Assembly (NCBI GenBank): GCA_937927825.1
Contig: CALFWV010000196.1
Span: forward strand, 1 to 36,006
Reading direction: 5' to 3'
DNA from: an uncultured Caulobacterales bacterium
GTDB taxonomy: Bacteria; Pseudomonadota; Alphaproteobacteria; Caulobacterales; Maricaulaceae
DNA length: 36,006 nt
Shown: piece by piece, positions 24,822 through 33,029 of the stretch
Numbering within the stretch: position 1 is the first letter of the stretch
How the letters are laid out: every line of letters starts with the position of its first letter
Notes under the pieces: model-generated
The model's input: the letters and a program-made list of their open reading frames with translations, nothing else
Database searches by the model: none
Told to the model about the DNA's origin: nothing
Program-made: the position numbers and the translations under genes

Positions 24822-27797
24822 TTAGAAAGTATAGCTTCCACCGAAGATAACTCGGCGATCCGGATATCCTACGAAACATGTTGGCCCGGTCTCGGCCACA
24901 CAACGTTGGATGATTCTTGATTCCGTTAAGTTAACGGCTTCAACACCAATGTTGAAATTATCAGTGACATCGTAGTTGATGCTCGCATTAAGCTGTCCTC
25001 TGTCCAACGTATTGACCGGGAAACTGAATGTAGAGCTGCCTGATGTATTTGCTCCGCCGCCGAAATCTTGCGTCCGGAAGCCTTCACGCCATGTATAACG
25101 TACACGGGCCGAAAGACCATATTTTTCGTAATAACCTGTGAGGTTGTATGCATTCTTCGAGAAATCCAGCAGTCCTCGTGGAATGCTGACGTCACCAAGA
25201 ACATTCAGACCACGGCCAGATGTCGTATCTACAACTGATCCACCAGAAAAATCTTGGTATGTGTAGTTGGCAATGACACCGAAGCCAGATGCAAATCCGA
25301 GCATATCTTCAAAGGCAGAGAGATCCGATTGGAAAGCGACCTCAATACCCTGCTGTGTGGTTGTCTCAGGGTCGTTCCCAGGTTGTGTCGTGTCTACACA
25401 AAGGCCAAGACGGTTTGGATCCCCAAGCTGGTTAGGTACAACAATCGGGTTGAAAATACCACCGCCTGTACAAGCTGGGTCTGTATCCCGCGCAAAACCG
25501 CCGGTCGTTACAAATCCCTCGGGTGATGGTCCTGTAATAATCTCCGCCCCTTCAAAATTTGTCCCAAAGACATTTGTTCGCCTCTTATTGAAATAGCCAA
25601 TTGTAAAGACCGAGGCCGGAGCAAAATACCAGTCAACGGAAACGTCGAATGATTTAAAGTCTTCCGGCTCTAGACCGGGGTTACCCAATCTAACAGCGGA
25701 GTTCTCACTATCGTCAAACGAGAAGCCCGTCGTAAGTTGATTAAAGTCTGGACGCAAAATATCCTCGCTATAGGCGGCGCGTAAGACAATATCTTCGCGC
25801 GGCGTCACGCTCAAGTTTGCCCGCGGCAATAGGAAATTATAGCTGCCGGATGTGGTCACTAGCTCTCGTGTGCCGCCAATATCTGGACTAAAAGCAGTGG
25901 AGTCGATATCGGTTTCCACCCACCTTGCGCCAACGTTACCCTTGACAATGCCATGCTCAAAATTGGCTTGCGCATATATCGCTGTTGTGTCTTCCTCTAC
26001 TCTGAAGAAAGCATTTTGGTCTGACTGGACATTTAGAATATCCGGTGTCGGGTCATGTGCGATAACGGCAGCTTGCAGCGTATTGATAACGCGCTGAGGA
26101 TCAGAAAAGGCAAGATCAGGATCGACAAGCAGGAAATCGCTGACAAATAAATTCCGTCCATCTGCTGCATCGAAGTTATTCGGCCCTGCAACAAGAATAT
26201 CAGCGAAAAGAGAGCCGTTCGGGCTGTCGACAAGCTGACTAAATCCGCCGACACGGTCGCCAATGTCTTCGAATTCACTGGATGCGCTATTTCTGCGTAT
26301 ACCGGCATCAACCGATTTAATGAATGGTGCGAATTCTGACACATCATAAGACAAGTCTAGGCGAATGGCATTATCTTCATTTTCTGTCGTATTCCGACCG
26401 ACACGGAAGTCATCCAAAACAACGTTGTTTGGGTTGGTCAAATCGGCGACAGCAGGCGCGAAGGGTGAGTCAAAATTGATACCGAAAGACAATGTGTCAT
26501 CGGACAAATCATAAATGAAGGGCACACAGTTATCGTTACTTGTGCCGTCCAATGGACAGTTCGGGTTAATGAAGTTCAGTGTTGAACTCAAATTTGGGTT
26601 TACAGTTTCAGACGTCGAAGAAGCTGCCTCTAACTTGGCAGTAAAGTTACCTTTTTCCCATTCGCCACCAATGCTGATGAGACGCGTATCTGTCACGCGG
26701 GCACCTGTGTCGCTTGAGAAACGCAAGTTTGGATCATCATCATCATTCGCGAGATTTGGCTCCAAGGTACCTGTTAGAGCGGCCGGAAACTCGCACGGAC
26801 CAACGCCAAAGTCGACCGTCTCAAAGGATGTTGGAATGCTGAGTTGGCGCAACGAACTCACGCCTGAAGCTTGAATCCGGTAAGAATCCTGAGCCCGCTG
26901 CTGGTCATTGTAAATACCATCGACATAAAGTCTAAGGTTGTCAGTTGGTCTAGCCTCTACAGTACCTGCGAGGTTGATTGTCTCAAAATCAAAATTCTCT
27001 TGCTCTTGGACCAGGAACTGAATGCCGAGAAACTCAGCAGGGTTTGCGCCCGGAGGAGAGGCAACATTATCGCGATCAGTTCGTGGACGGAAAGAGACAG
27101 CTTCTTGCTTTGTATAGCTACCGCTTAGGACGACCCCGAACTCTTGGCCACGTGGATTCTCCCACTTTTTGCCTAAAGCACCTGATACACGTGGCTGGAG
27201 GCCTTCTGTGCTCAGGCTGCTGTCTTCAGCTTGGACGCGGATGGACGCCAGCGTGTCGGTGAGATCCAATGGACGAATGGTTCTAAGGTTAATTGTACCG
27301 CCAACAGACCCCTCTGTCGTGCTAGCCTCAGGTGATTTTATCACTTCTACAGCCGAAATAATGGAAGCGTTCACATCTTCGAAGCCAATACCGCCACGAC
27401 CGGAACCTGATCCAACTGTGGAGACACCATTAATTTCAACGCGGTTGTCGTCGGTACCCCTAATTTGAACGCCAGTACCGATACCAGCCGTCCGTGTGAT
27501 TTGAACACCTGTGATATTTTCCAAAACTTCCGCGAGGTTTTGGTCAGGTAGCTTGCCGATATCTTCCGCGCGGATAACCTCAATCAAGCTGTCTGCGTTA
27601 CGTTTCTCAATCAAGGCCGTTTCCAGCGCTTGACGAATACCTGTTGCAATAACAACGTCGCCATCGTCGGAATCTTGCGCGAAGGCTGAAGGGGCCATCG
27701 CTAGCATGGAAACGCTGGCGCCGAGGAGGAGCGAGCCTTTTAGCCACGCCATCTTGTGTGTGCCGGAGTCGGCAGAACGGTGAGTCATAATCTTCAT
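24822..27797 (-). CDS. TonB-dependent receptor 2
   Basis: This 991-residue outer-membrane receptor starts with a signal peptide (MAWLKGSLLLGASV..., cleavage after SAFA near 40). Then come TonB-box-like VVIATGIRQA, a plug (about 60-190; 'LPDQNLAEVLENITGVQI', 'GVQIRGTDDNRVEINGV', 'GGTINLRTIRPLDL') and a barrel ending in a C-terminal Phe (GGSYTF). It is of the same long receptor class as receptor 1 but clearly a different protein, so the two may take different alginate oligomers. A first ATG at 27797 lies very close to AGGGGA; the ATG at 27788 has better spacing and may be the true start. The promoter carries the shared operator and a consensus TTGACA. Confidence 0.92.
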   Translation of the reverse strand: MKIMTHRSADSGTHKMAWLKGSLLLGASVSMLAMAPSAFAQDSDDGDVVIATGIRQALETALIEKRNADSLIEVIRAEDIGKLPDQNLAEVLENITGVQITRTAGIGTGVQIRGTDDNRVEINGVSTVGSGSGRGGIGFEDVNASIISAVEVIKSPEASTTEGSVGGTINLRTIRPLDLTDTLASIRVQAEDSSLSTEGLQPRVSGALGKKWENPRGQEFGVVLSGSYTKQEAVSFRPRTDRDNVASPPGANPAEFLGIQFLVQEQENFDFETINLAGTVEARPTDNLRLYVDGIYNDQQRAQDSYRIQASGVSSLRQLSIPTSFETVDFGVGPCEFPAALTGTLEPNLANDDDDPNLRFSSDTGARVTDTRLISIGGEWEKGNFTAKLEAASSTSETVNPNLSSTLNFINPNCPLDGTSNDNCVPFIYDLSDDTLSFGINFDSPFAPAVADLTNPNNVVLDDFRVGRNTTENEDNAIRLDLSYDVSEFAPFIKSVDAGIRRNSASSEFEDIGDRVGGFSQLVDSPNGSLFADILVAGPNNFDAADGRNLFVSDFLLVDPDLAFSDPQRVINTLQAAVIAHDPTPDILNVQSDQNAFFRVEEDTTAIYAQANFEHGIVKGNVGARWVETDIDSTAFSPDIGGTRELVTTSGSYNFLLPRANLSVTPREDIVLRAAYSEDILRPDFNQLTTGFSFDDSENSAVRLGNPGLEPEDFKSFDVSVDWYFAPASVFTIGYFNKRRTNVFGTNFEGAEIITGPSPEGFVTTGGFARDTDPACTGGGIFNPIVVPNQLGDPNRLGLCVDTTQPGNDPETTTQQGIEVAFQSDLSAFEDMLGFASGFGVIANYTYQDFSGGSVVDTTSGRGLNVLGDVSIPRGLLDFSKNAYNLTGYYEKYGLSARVRYTWREGFRTQDFGGGANTSGSSTFSFPVNTLDRGQLNASINYDVTDNFNIGVEAVNLTESRIIQRCVAETGPTCFVGYPDRRVIFGGSYTF

Positions 27798-27868
27798 TTC
27801 CCCTGAAGTTAGATTTGGAGTTTTTATTTTACTTTTGCCAATTGGGAATGAACCAATGATTTAGAGTA

Positions 27869-27915
27869 TGTCAAGCCAATAAACGTACCAATTTTTTGAA
27901 ATTGGTAATACCAAT
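27869..27915 (-). promoter_or_regulatory. TonB receptor 2 promoter: double operator 12 nt ahead of TTGACA
   Basis: Plus-strand ACCAATTTTTTGAAATTGGT (27887-27906, 8-nt perfect arms) overlaps ATTGGTAATACCAAT (27901-27915), a 15-nt palindrome close to the TTGGTATACCAA core recalled for UxuR/ExuR-type regulators. Minus-strand TTGACA (27874-27869) follows after 12 nt. Extra half-sites CCAAT at 27853 and CCAATTGG at 27838-27845 lie downstream towards the gene. Confidence 0.75.
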
Positions 27916-28060
27916 GTCGTTATTCGATTAACTGTAGTAAATTCGCAACAGTCAACTCGCTGTTTGAACAAACAAGCGCGTTGCCCCGGTTTTTGAATGT
28001 GAGAGACGCCGCGCCAGTTTTAGGTGTGACAGCGACAGGCGACCCGCCATAAGGGCCCAC

Positions 28061-30226
28061 CTAAACCGTTTTTGGGAGCGTAATGGTGAATGTACTCCCC
28101 TCGCCGGGAGCGGATTGAACCTTGATCTCACCGCCATGCCGGGTGACCATTTTCTTGACGAGCGCTAAGCCCATTCCGCTTCCTTCGACCTCATCCCTTG
28201 GGCGAAGCGTTTGGAATATTTCGAATATTTTTTTGTGGAACGCGGGATCTATGCCCGGACCATCATCGGTTACACGAAAACTATAGTGGGATTGCGTTTC
28301 GGTCCCCGTGACGGAAATCACGCCAGCGTCTTTATCGTGATGCTTCAGGGCGTTACTAATCAGATTATTGAAGATTTGCTCTAGCGGCATGCGAGGCACA
28401 ATAATATCATCTAGATTGTCGGCAATTTTTACGACAAAGTCGGGCATCACATTTTGAACACCTCTGACATCCCTGAGCAATTCACCCGCACTGACGCGAA
28501 TCTCTTGGTCGAATTGTTTTCCGGCGCGTGAATAGTTGAGAAGCGAATTTAACAGGTCTTCCATCCGTGCCACACGGGTGCGCAGCAATGCGACGCGCAG
28601 CCTGTTTTCAGAATCCTCGTCGGGGTCCATATCATCGGCAATCCACTTGCTTAGATTGTCAATAGCCCTCAAGGGGGACTTTAAATCATGTGACGCCACA
28701 TAGGCGAAACCTTCCAAGTCCTGATTGGAGTAGACCAATTCTTGCATGGTTTTTTGCAATTGCGCTTCGGCCGTCTTCCGGCGAGAGATGTCGCGAACAA
28801 TCGTGTTGTAGAGGGTTCTACCGCCTTCAGTAATTTCAGTGGTCGAAATTTCCAACATGACATTTGAACCGTCTTTACGGCGGCCTGTGACCTCCCGCAT
28901 TTTACCGGTATAGAATGCCTTTAACATTTCCTCAGAAGGTTCAACTGTAACGACGTCATTCAGTTCAATAAAGTCTTGCTGTAAACTTCGGAAAAGACTG
29001 TCAAAGTTTTGACCAATAATTTCGTCATAACTATATTGGAAAATCTCTTGGCTGGCTTTGTTGAAATCCAGTATCTTTCCGTCTGCATCGCTTAAGATGA
29101 TGCCGTCGATGGCATTATTCGTGATATTGGTGAGGAGATTTGATTTTCCCGCATAAGCTGTTGCCATTTCCCCTGCGAACTGAACGGCCTGTCTGTTGGA
29201 ACGCGCCAGCATCACGAATAATGTGATGATCATCAATTCCACTCCCAAACCGGACAGGAGAATGATCAAAGGCTTATAATTCCGGGCCGATTCTTCGAAT
29301 GATTCGTTGGATTCAATAACAAAAAACCAATTCCTGCCATAAATCTCCTTTGTAATTTTCACGGTGTAAAGCGCTTGAGAACTTCCGTTCGTCCGTTGCG
29401 ATGTAATTTCATCAAACAAATTTACGCCGGAATCGGAGATTCGCAAGCTAACCAATCGCCTATCTGTCTCCAGAATGCCAATCATCAGCCGCTCAAAAAC
29501 AAAGGGGGCATAAACCAAATTTACAAATTTGTCTCTGCGCTCCGCCTGTGAGGACAAATCAACCCTTTCATAGTGAGGCGCGTAAAATAGAAAACCGGGC
29601 GTTTTACGCGCATCCTGAACAAGCGTTATCGGGCCTGTGATTTGCGCATCTCCGGTATCGCGCGCTTTTCTCGCACCTGCCAAGCGATTGCTCTCATGCG
29701 CTATATCTAAACCAATTGCGGCCCGATTTTCCGCGAACGGCTCAACGAAGGTGATGGGCCAGCGTTCATCCAGCTCATGCTCTGGGAAGACATTGAAGTC
29801 TGGACGCTCCATGCGGTTGAGGCTTAGGTAAGTCTCGAACTCACCGGGTTTCACGTAGTCAATGACACCAATACCATTGATCCCGGGATACTTTTTACTG
29901 ATTTCCAAGGTCTCGCTATAATTTTTCCACGCATTCGCCGTCAGTGAAACATCAAATGCGCTTAAGGCGGCGACGCCTCCCCATAGCGCGTCCTCATAGT
30001 GAGCCATACGCTCTGAAATGAGATCTACAACTTGAGCAGCCTCACGATCAAACTGGTCATTGATTTTCTGTTGATTTGAATCTCGCGCCAACTTCCAAGC
30101 GAAAATAGCAATGGCCAAGGACGCAATAATGATGACCCAATGAAACCAACGCCACCGTCCCGCCGCTTCCAGACGTTCTTTTTTGTTCAAATAGAACTCT
30201 AGGTCCTGAGGAGTTGATGCTGGCAT
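28061..30226 (-). CDS. CHASE-PAS sensor histidine kinase
   Basis: This 721-residue inner-membrane hybrid-free kinase has TM1 at about 29-47, a periplasmic CHASE domain (about 70-285, with 'YPGINGIGVIDYV' and 'GFLFYAPHY' typical), TM2 at about 320-342, a PAS domain (365-485), HisKA with phospho-acceptor His513 in FAYVASHDLKSPLRAID, and HATPase with N box NLISNALKH, G1 DDGPGID and G2 GSGMGLALVKK. CHASE domains sense small extracellular ligands. The 'SHDLKSPLRAI' H-box class commonly pairs with single-domain Rcp1-like regulators, and one lies at 32458. I start at ATG 30226 (GGAT upstream) instead of TTG 30235. No promoter is obvious. Confidence 0.93.
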   Translation of the reverse strand: MPASTPQDLEFYLNKKERLEAAGRWRWFHWVIIIASLAIAIFAWKLARDSNQQKINDQFDREAAQVVDLISERMAHYEDALWGGVAALSAFDVSLTANAWKNYSETLEISKKYPGINGIGVIDYVKPGEFETYLSLNRMERPDFNVFPEHELDERWPITFVEPFAENRAAIGLDIAHESNRLAGARKARDTGDAQITGPITLVQDARKTPGFLFYAPHYERVDLSSQAERRDKFVNLVYAPFVFERLMIGILETDRRLVSLRISDSGVNLFDEITSQRTNGSSQALYTVKITKEIYGRNWFFVIESNESFEESARNYKPLIILLSGLGVELMIITLFVMLARSNRQAVQFAGEMATAYAGKSNLLTNITNNAIDGIILSDADGKILDFNKASQEIFQYSYDEIIGQNFDSLFRSLQQDFIELNDVVTVEPSEEMLKAFYTGKMREVTGRRKDGSNVMLEISTTEITEGGRTLYNTIVRDISRRKTAEAQLQKTMQELVYSNQDLEGFAYVASHDLKSPLRAIDNLSKWIADDMDPDEDSENRLRVALLRTRVARMEDLLNSLLNYSRAGKQFDQEIRVSAGELLRDVRGVQNVMPDFVVKIADNLDDIIVPRMPLEQIFNNLISNALKHHDKDAGVISVTGTETQSHYSFRVTDDGPGIDPAFHKKIFEIFQTLRPRDEVEGSGMGLALVKKMVTRHGGEIKVQSAPGEGSTFTITLPKTV

Positions 30227-30555
30227 GCCATCCAATCAGTTGTGCAAATATTCACTATCGGGAAAAAACGGAAAAACAACGTTAAATAAGCATCGGCAAA
30301 TATGCATCGGCCATTTTGCGGAGTCAGGAAAGTCTGGAGAGATTCACACATAGCCCCGGCCTTGGGTTCGGATTTCCCAAATACATTCAATTTTAAAGTG
30401 CAAAAATTGACTTTTCAAAAATTATGATGAACAAAATGCCTTTGATAATGGTTACTAAGCCCCTTCTCAGGGCGTCTAATATTGAGATTGGAGGTCGTTC
30501 TACAGCGTTTAGAGCCTCAGACTCCCCAAAATATAAGTAAGCTCAAGGATAATAA

Positions 30556-30587
30556 TTGAAACTTCAACAAACCAATTGAATTTTCAA
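30556..30587. repeat. Two TTGAA-N2-TTCAA palindromes 20 bp apart
   Basis: TTGAAACTTCAA (30556-30567) and TTGAATTTTCAA (30576-30587) are 12-nt palindromes whose centres are 20 bp apart, about two helical turns. Another TTGAA follows at about 30592. The arrangement looks like tandem operator sites on one DNA face. Confidence 0.55.
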
Positions 30588-30661
30588 GTCATTGAAAACA
30601 ATCGATTTTTTACTGGATTAAACTGAAAAAATCACGCAGGTTGTAAAAGTTGAATGTGGGG

Positions 30662-30701
30662 CGAGACGCTTTGAAACTCTTCGGAGGTTTAAAGCGTCTC
30701 G
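30662..30701 (+). other. Long TTCG-capped hairpin
   Basis: An 18-bp stem starting CGAGACGCTTT and ending AAAGCGTCTCG, with one G-T wobble and one mismatch, is closed by a TTCG tetraloop on a C-G type closing pair. No T-run follows on either strand, so it is not a standard terminator. It lies 171 nt upstream of the receiver-like gene and may be part of its 5' leader or a separate small RNA. Confidence 0.75.
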
Positions 30702-30872
30702 GATTACCAATCAACCGCGGCAGGATGCCGAGAAACAATAATTTCGAATTACGTTCCAACGTCTTCAAGAGGTGCACGACCCCGTGCCAATCGAGCGCAT
30801 CTCGGTTCTCTTTTGTGGCGTTTGAAAGCTTACGGAAATTAAGTCTACCGTTAACGGATCAAGGAAAACAAA

Positions 30873-31301
30873 ATGGCCTCCACAGTTGCTATCATACAGT
30901 CAGACACGAACTTCGGTAACCAACTTTCACAAACCCTGCGTGATGACGGACACACGGTGCTTCCCGTCGCCCGTACACTAGAAGAAGCTTATAAAAATTT
31001 TTCAATCTATGACGCCGACATCTGCGTGATTGATGGTAACTTGCCCGAAGACACTGTCATGCGCTTATCTGATATGTTCACTTTGATGAATGTCCCCCAC
31101 GTCATTAACTACAATGACGACCTGCTTTTGCGCCGGTTACATGCCAGTCGAGCACTGTCTTCTAGCCGAATCGGCTCTCAAATTTCGAAGGTTGAGCCTC
31201 CTATGACGCAGGCTATTTCTCTGGCTGTATGGGAGCTTCACGTTAGCTTGCAAGTCTCTCGTCCTATTGAGGCTCTGTCGCCTGCATTGTCTTATATATA
31301 G
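30873..31301 (+). CDS. Degenerate receiver-domain protein
   Basis: This 142-residue protein has a response-regulator-like fold pattern: strand TVAIIQSD, helix, strand DADICVIDGNLP with Asp54 at the phospho-acceptor position, then PHVINY. Of the usual acidic pair only Asp11 remains (Gln9-Ser10 replace acids), and the conserved Lys after strand 5 is not found. Phosphorylation may therefore be abnormal or absent. No DNA-binding or enzymatic output domain follows; the tail (100-142) is a helix-like extension. AAGGA lies 8 nt upstream of the ATG. The stop shares a base with the GTG of the next gene (TAGTG), so both are probably co-translated. It sits in a cluster with a kinase and a true receiver and could act as a pathway modulator (inference). 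Confidence 0.8.
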   Translation: MASTVAIIQSDTNFGNQLSQTLRDDGHTVLPVARTLEEAYKNFSIYDADICVIDGNLPEDTVMRLSDMFTLMNVPHVINYNDDLLLRRLHASRALSSSRIGSQISKVEPPMTQAISLAVWELHVSLQVSRPIEALSPALSYI

Positions 31302-31753
31302 TGTTCAACCGGATAATCATCTACGCAATCGCATGGCTTGGAATTTTTCTAATCCAGCCAACGTCGGCATTTGCCGGAGCGTCCGACCGAGTCAGTTTCC
31401 AATTTTCTCCCAAGGTTGCGTCTCAAATTTTGGAACGCGTTGACGGGGAAACAAAAGTGCTGATTGCCTCTAATTCAGCCTTCAGCATTCAAGCAACGGG
31501 AATGATTGGATCCATAAAGGTTATGATTGAAAAAAGTGGAGAGATTAATGGCACTCAATTTGGGTCCGCTGCACAACTCCCCGGTCAGACAACAACAGAG
31601 AACTTTCTAACAAGCCCTCTTGAAACGTCTATATATCAGTCAGAAAGAAAGACAGCCCGTGATTCCGGAAACATCTTAGATCAGGCTGTCTTAGTTCGAA
31701 TTACTTACACGAGCGCCGCGCACCCGACCTTTATAATTCAACCTATGCTCTAG
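31301..31753 (+). CDS. Secreted protein of unknown function
   Basis: A 150-residue product starts with GTG in the TAGTG overlap. Residues 1-26 form a Sec signal peptide with basic Arg4, a hydrophobic core and an AFA-GA cleavage site. The mature part of about 125 residues is Ser/Thr- and Ile/Val-rich with alternating polarity, suggesting a beta-sandwich. It has no cysteines or enzymatic motif I recognise. Coupling to a degenerate receiver gene is its only contextual clue; it might be a periplasmic ligand-binding or envelope protein. I do not recognise a family. Confidence 0.75.
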   Translation: MFNRIIIYAIAWLGIFLIQPTSAFAGASDRVSFQFSPKVASQILERVDGETKVLIASNSAFSIQATGMIGSIKVMIEKSGEINGTQFGSAAQLPGQTTTENFLTSPLETSIYQSERKTARDSGNILDQAVLVRITYTSAAHPTFIIQPML

Positions 31754-31778
31754 AAATCCAAAAACTTAAAAATATTTG

Positions 31779-31814
31779 AAAAAGTACATAAAAAAGTACA
31801 TAAAAATGTGAATA
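31779..31814. repeat. 12-bp tandem repeat upstream of the MarR-family gene
   Basis: AAAAAGTACATA occurs twice in perfect tandem (31779-31802), followed by a degenerate third copy AAAATGTGAATA. It is strongly AT-rich and lies about 85-120 nt upstream of the MarR-type start, where UP-element or operator function is possible. Confidence 0.8.
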
Positions 31815-31897
31815 AATGGCTCTTATTCCTGTTATCTAGCTTTCGCTTTTTAACAGATTATTATACGAGTGCCCTCCAAGGTTGCAACGCTTAACGC

Positions 31898-32449
31898 ATG
31901 AACTTATCAAAGTGGAATCCAATGAGCTATGTAGATTTAGCAGATTTACGTTATCTTTCCTATGCGGAACGGATTTCTGGGGATTATAATGAGTTTTTGA
32001 AAAAGACGATTTTGCCGCAATTCCAGAAGCGCTTTTCACTGAAACTCCGTGAAACGCGGGTTCTCGACGCTATTGCACAATCCGAACGTCCGCCCACAGC
32101 ATCGCATATATCGGACGTTCTACGACAAGATCCTGCGACAATCACCCGATCGCTCGTCATCCTAATTGGTAAAGGCTATATCATTTCCGAAGAAGATTAT
32201 AATGACGGTCGCAGTCGCTTGCTGAGAACCACGCAGGAAGGCAAAGATGCCGCAAAATATTTCTTGGATGTATTTGACCGCGTGGTCGGGACAGCCGTGC
32301 ATTCATCCAATAGTGAGCGATTTACTCACGACCACAGCAAATTAATTCAATCTCTCGAGCTCGTTTCGAAGCGCGCGCGAGCGTTTCGGGAATCCCAGCG
32401 TATGCTAAGGCGCGCCCTGAATAATCACTCCCCTCAATCGTTCGGCTAA
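31898..32449 (+). CDS. MarR-family transcriptional regulator
   Basis: This is a 183-residue winged-helix protein. The core (about 45-115) shows 'RETRVLDAIAQSERPPTASHISDVLRQDPATITRSLVILIGKGYI' with the recognition helix at DPATITRSLVIL, then the wing 'EDYNDGRSRLLRTTQEGKDAA', the usual MarR DxRxxxxxLT segment with SRLLRTT. Helices on both ends would form the dimer interface. It probably regulates its own operon, which continues 8 nt later with a response regulator. ATG 31898 is the first start, but ATG 31922 has a nearer GGA and may be the true one. Ligand unknown. Confidence 0.88.
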   Translation: MNLSKWNPMSYVDLADLRYLSYAERISGDYNEFLKKTILPQFQKRFSLKLRETRVLDAIAQSERPPTASHISDVLRQDPATITRSLVILIGKGYIISEEDYNDGRSRLLRTTQEGKDAAKYFLDVFDRVVGTAVHSSNSERFTHDHSKLIQSLELVSKRARAFRESQRMLRRALNNHSPQSFG

Positions 32450-32457
32450 TCAGTTTT

Positions 32458-32871
32458 ATGACACCTTTAAATATTCTTATCGTCGAAGACGATGATGTCG
32501 ACATGATGAGCGTGGAACGCGCATTTAATGACTTACATCTCTGCAACCCGCTGACTCGCGCCACGGATGGGCAGGAAGCGTGGGACAAGCTGATGACGCC
32601 AGAGGATTCCGTTGGTGATGATTGCCCAGATATCATTTTACTCGACCTGAATATGCCCCGTATGGGCGGAGCAGAATTTTTAAAAAAGCTTTCCGATCTC
32701 GATATTCGCCTCGACTCAGAAATTTTTGTCTTAACAACGTCCGACTCTGACCAAGATATCATTAATGCGCATAAATATCCTATTTCCGGATACCTCTTAA
32801 AATCAGACCTGGTAGAGGGTTTGCGCGAAGCTATCGGGGATTTGGATAAACAGTGGATGTTGGTGAAATAA
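32458..32871 (+). CDS. Single-domain response regulator (Rcp1-like)
   Basis: The product is 137 residues and consists only of a receiver domain. The acidic pocket EDDD (10-13), phospho-acceptor Asp63 in IILLDLNMPRMGG, conserved Thr in FVLTTS, and Lys in GYLLKS are all present. The long beta3-preceding loop and 'LNMPRMGGAEFLKKL' are typical of Rcp1-class regulators that pair with kinases of the 'SHDLKSPLR' type, such as the CHASE-PAS kinase 2.2 kb away on the other strand. It starts 8 nt after the MarR-type gene, so both are probably one operon. With no output domain it must act by protein contact or as a phosphorelay intermediate. Confidence 0.92.
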   Translation: MTPLNILIVEDDDVDMMSVERAFNDLHLCNPLTRATDGQEAWDKLMTPEDSVGDDCPDIILLDLNMPRMGGAEFLKKLSDLDIRLDSEIFVLTTSDSDQDIINAHKYPISGYLLKSDLVEGLREAIGDLDKQWMLVK

Positions 32872-33029
32872 CCCTCACTCTTCTACGATAGCGAAACAGA
32901 AACTCGCTTTAGAGAGCCGTCTACAAACCCGGTTCTATCGATATAATTATCGGAAGTCCGAGATCTTCCACAAGACCGTCAGGTCTTACTCGTCAAAATT
33001 GGGGCAAGATAAAATAGGGCGTAAATAAT

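Larger units (their letters stand above)
30227..30872. other. Divergent intergenic region, 646 nt
   Basis: The gap lies between the kinase (minus) and the degenerate receiver gene (plus). It is AT-rich around 30400-30640 and contains the phased TTGAA/TTCAA palindromes and the long TTCG-capped hairpin listed separately. A 90-codon open frame at 30650-30919 overlaps the next gene in another frame, runs through the hairpin, and has an Arg/Ser-rich unnatural composition, so I do not call it. Confidence 0.5.

Noticed and set aside
27959-27976. TGTTTG-AA-CAAACA hairpin after the kinase gene
   Set aside because: Short stem without T-run; could be chance.
30650-30919. 90-codon open frame on the plus strand
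   Set aside because: It runs through the TTCG hairpin and overlaps the better-supported receiver gene in another frame; Arg/Ser-rich with no motifs.
32972-32987. AAGACC-GTCA-GGTCTT hairpin between the response regulator and moeA
   Set aside because: Only a 6-bp stem and no T-run on either strand; too weak to call a terminator.
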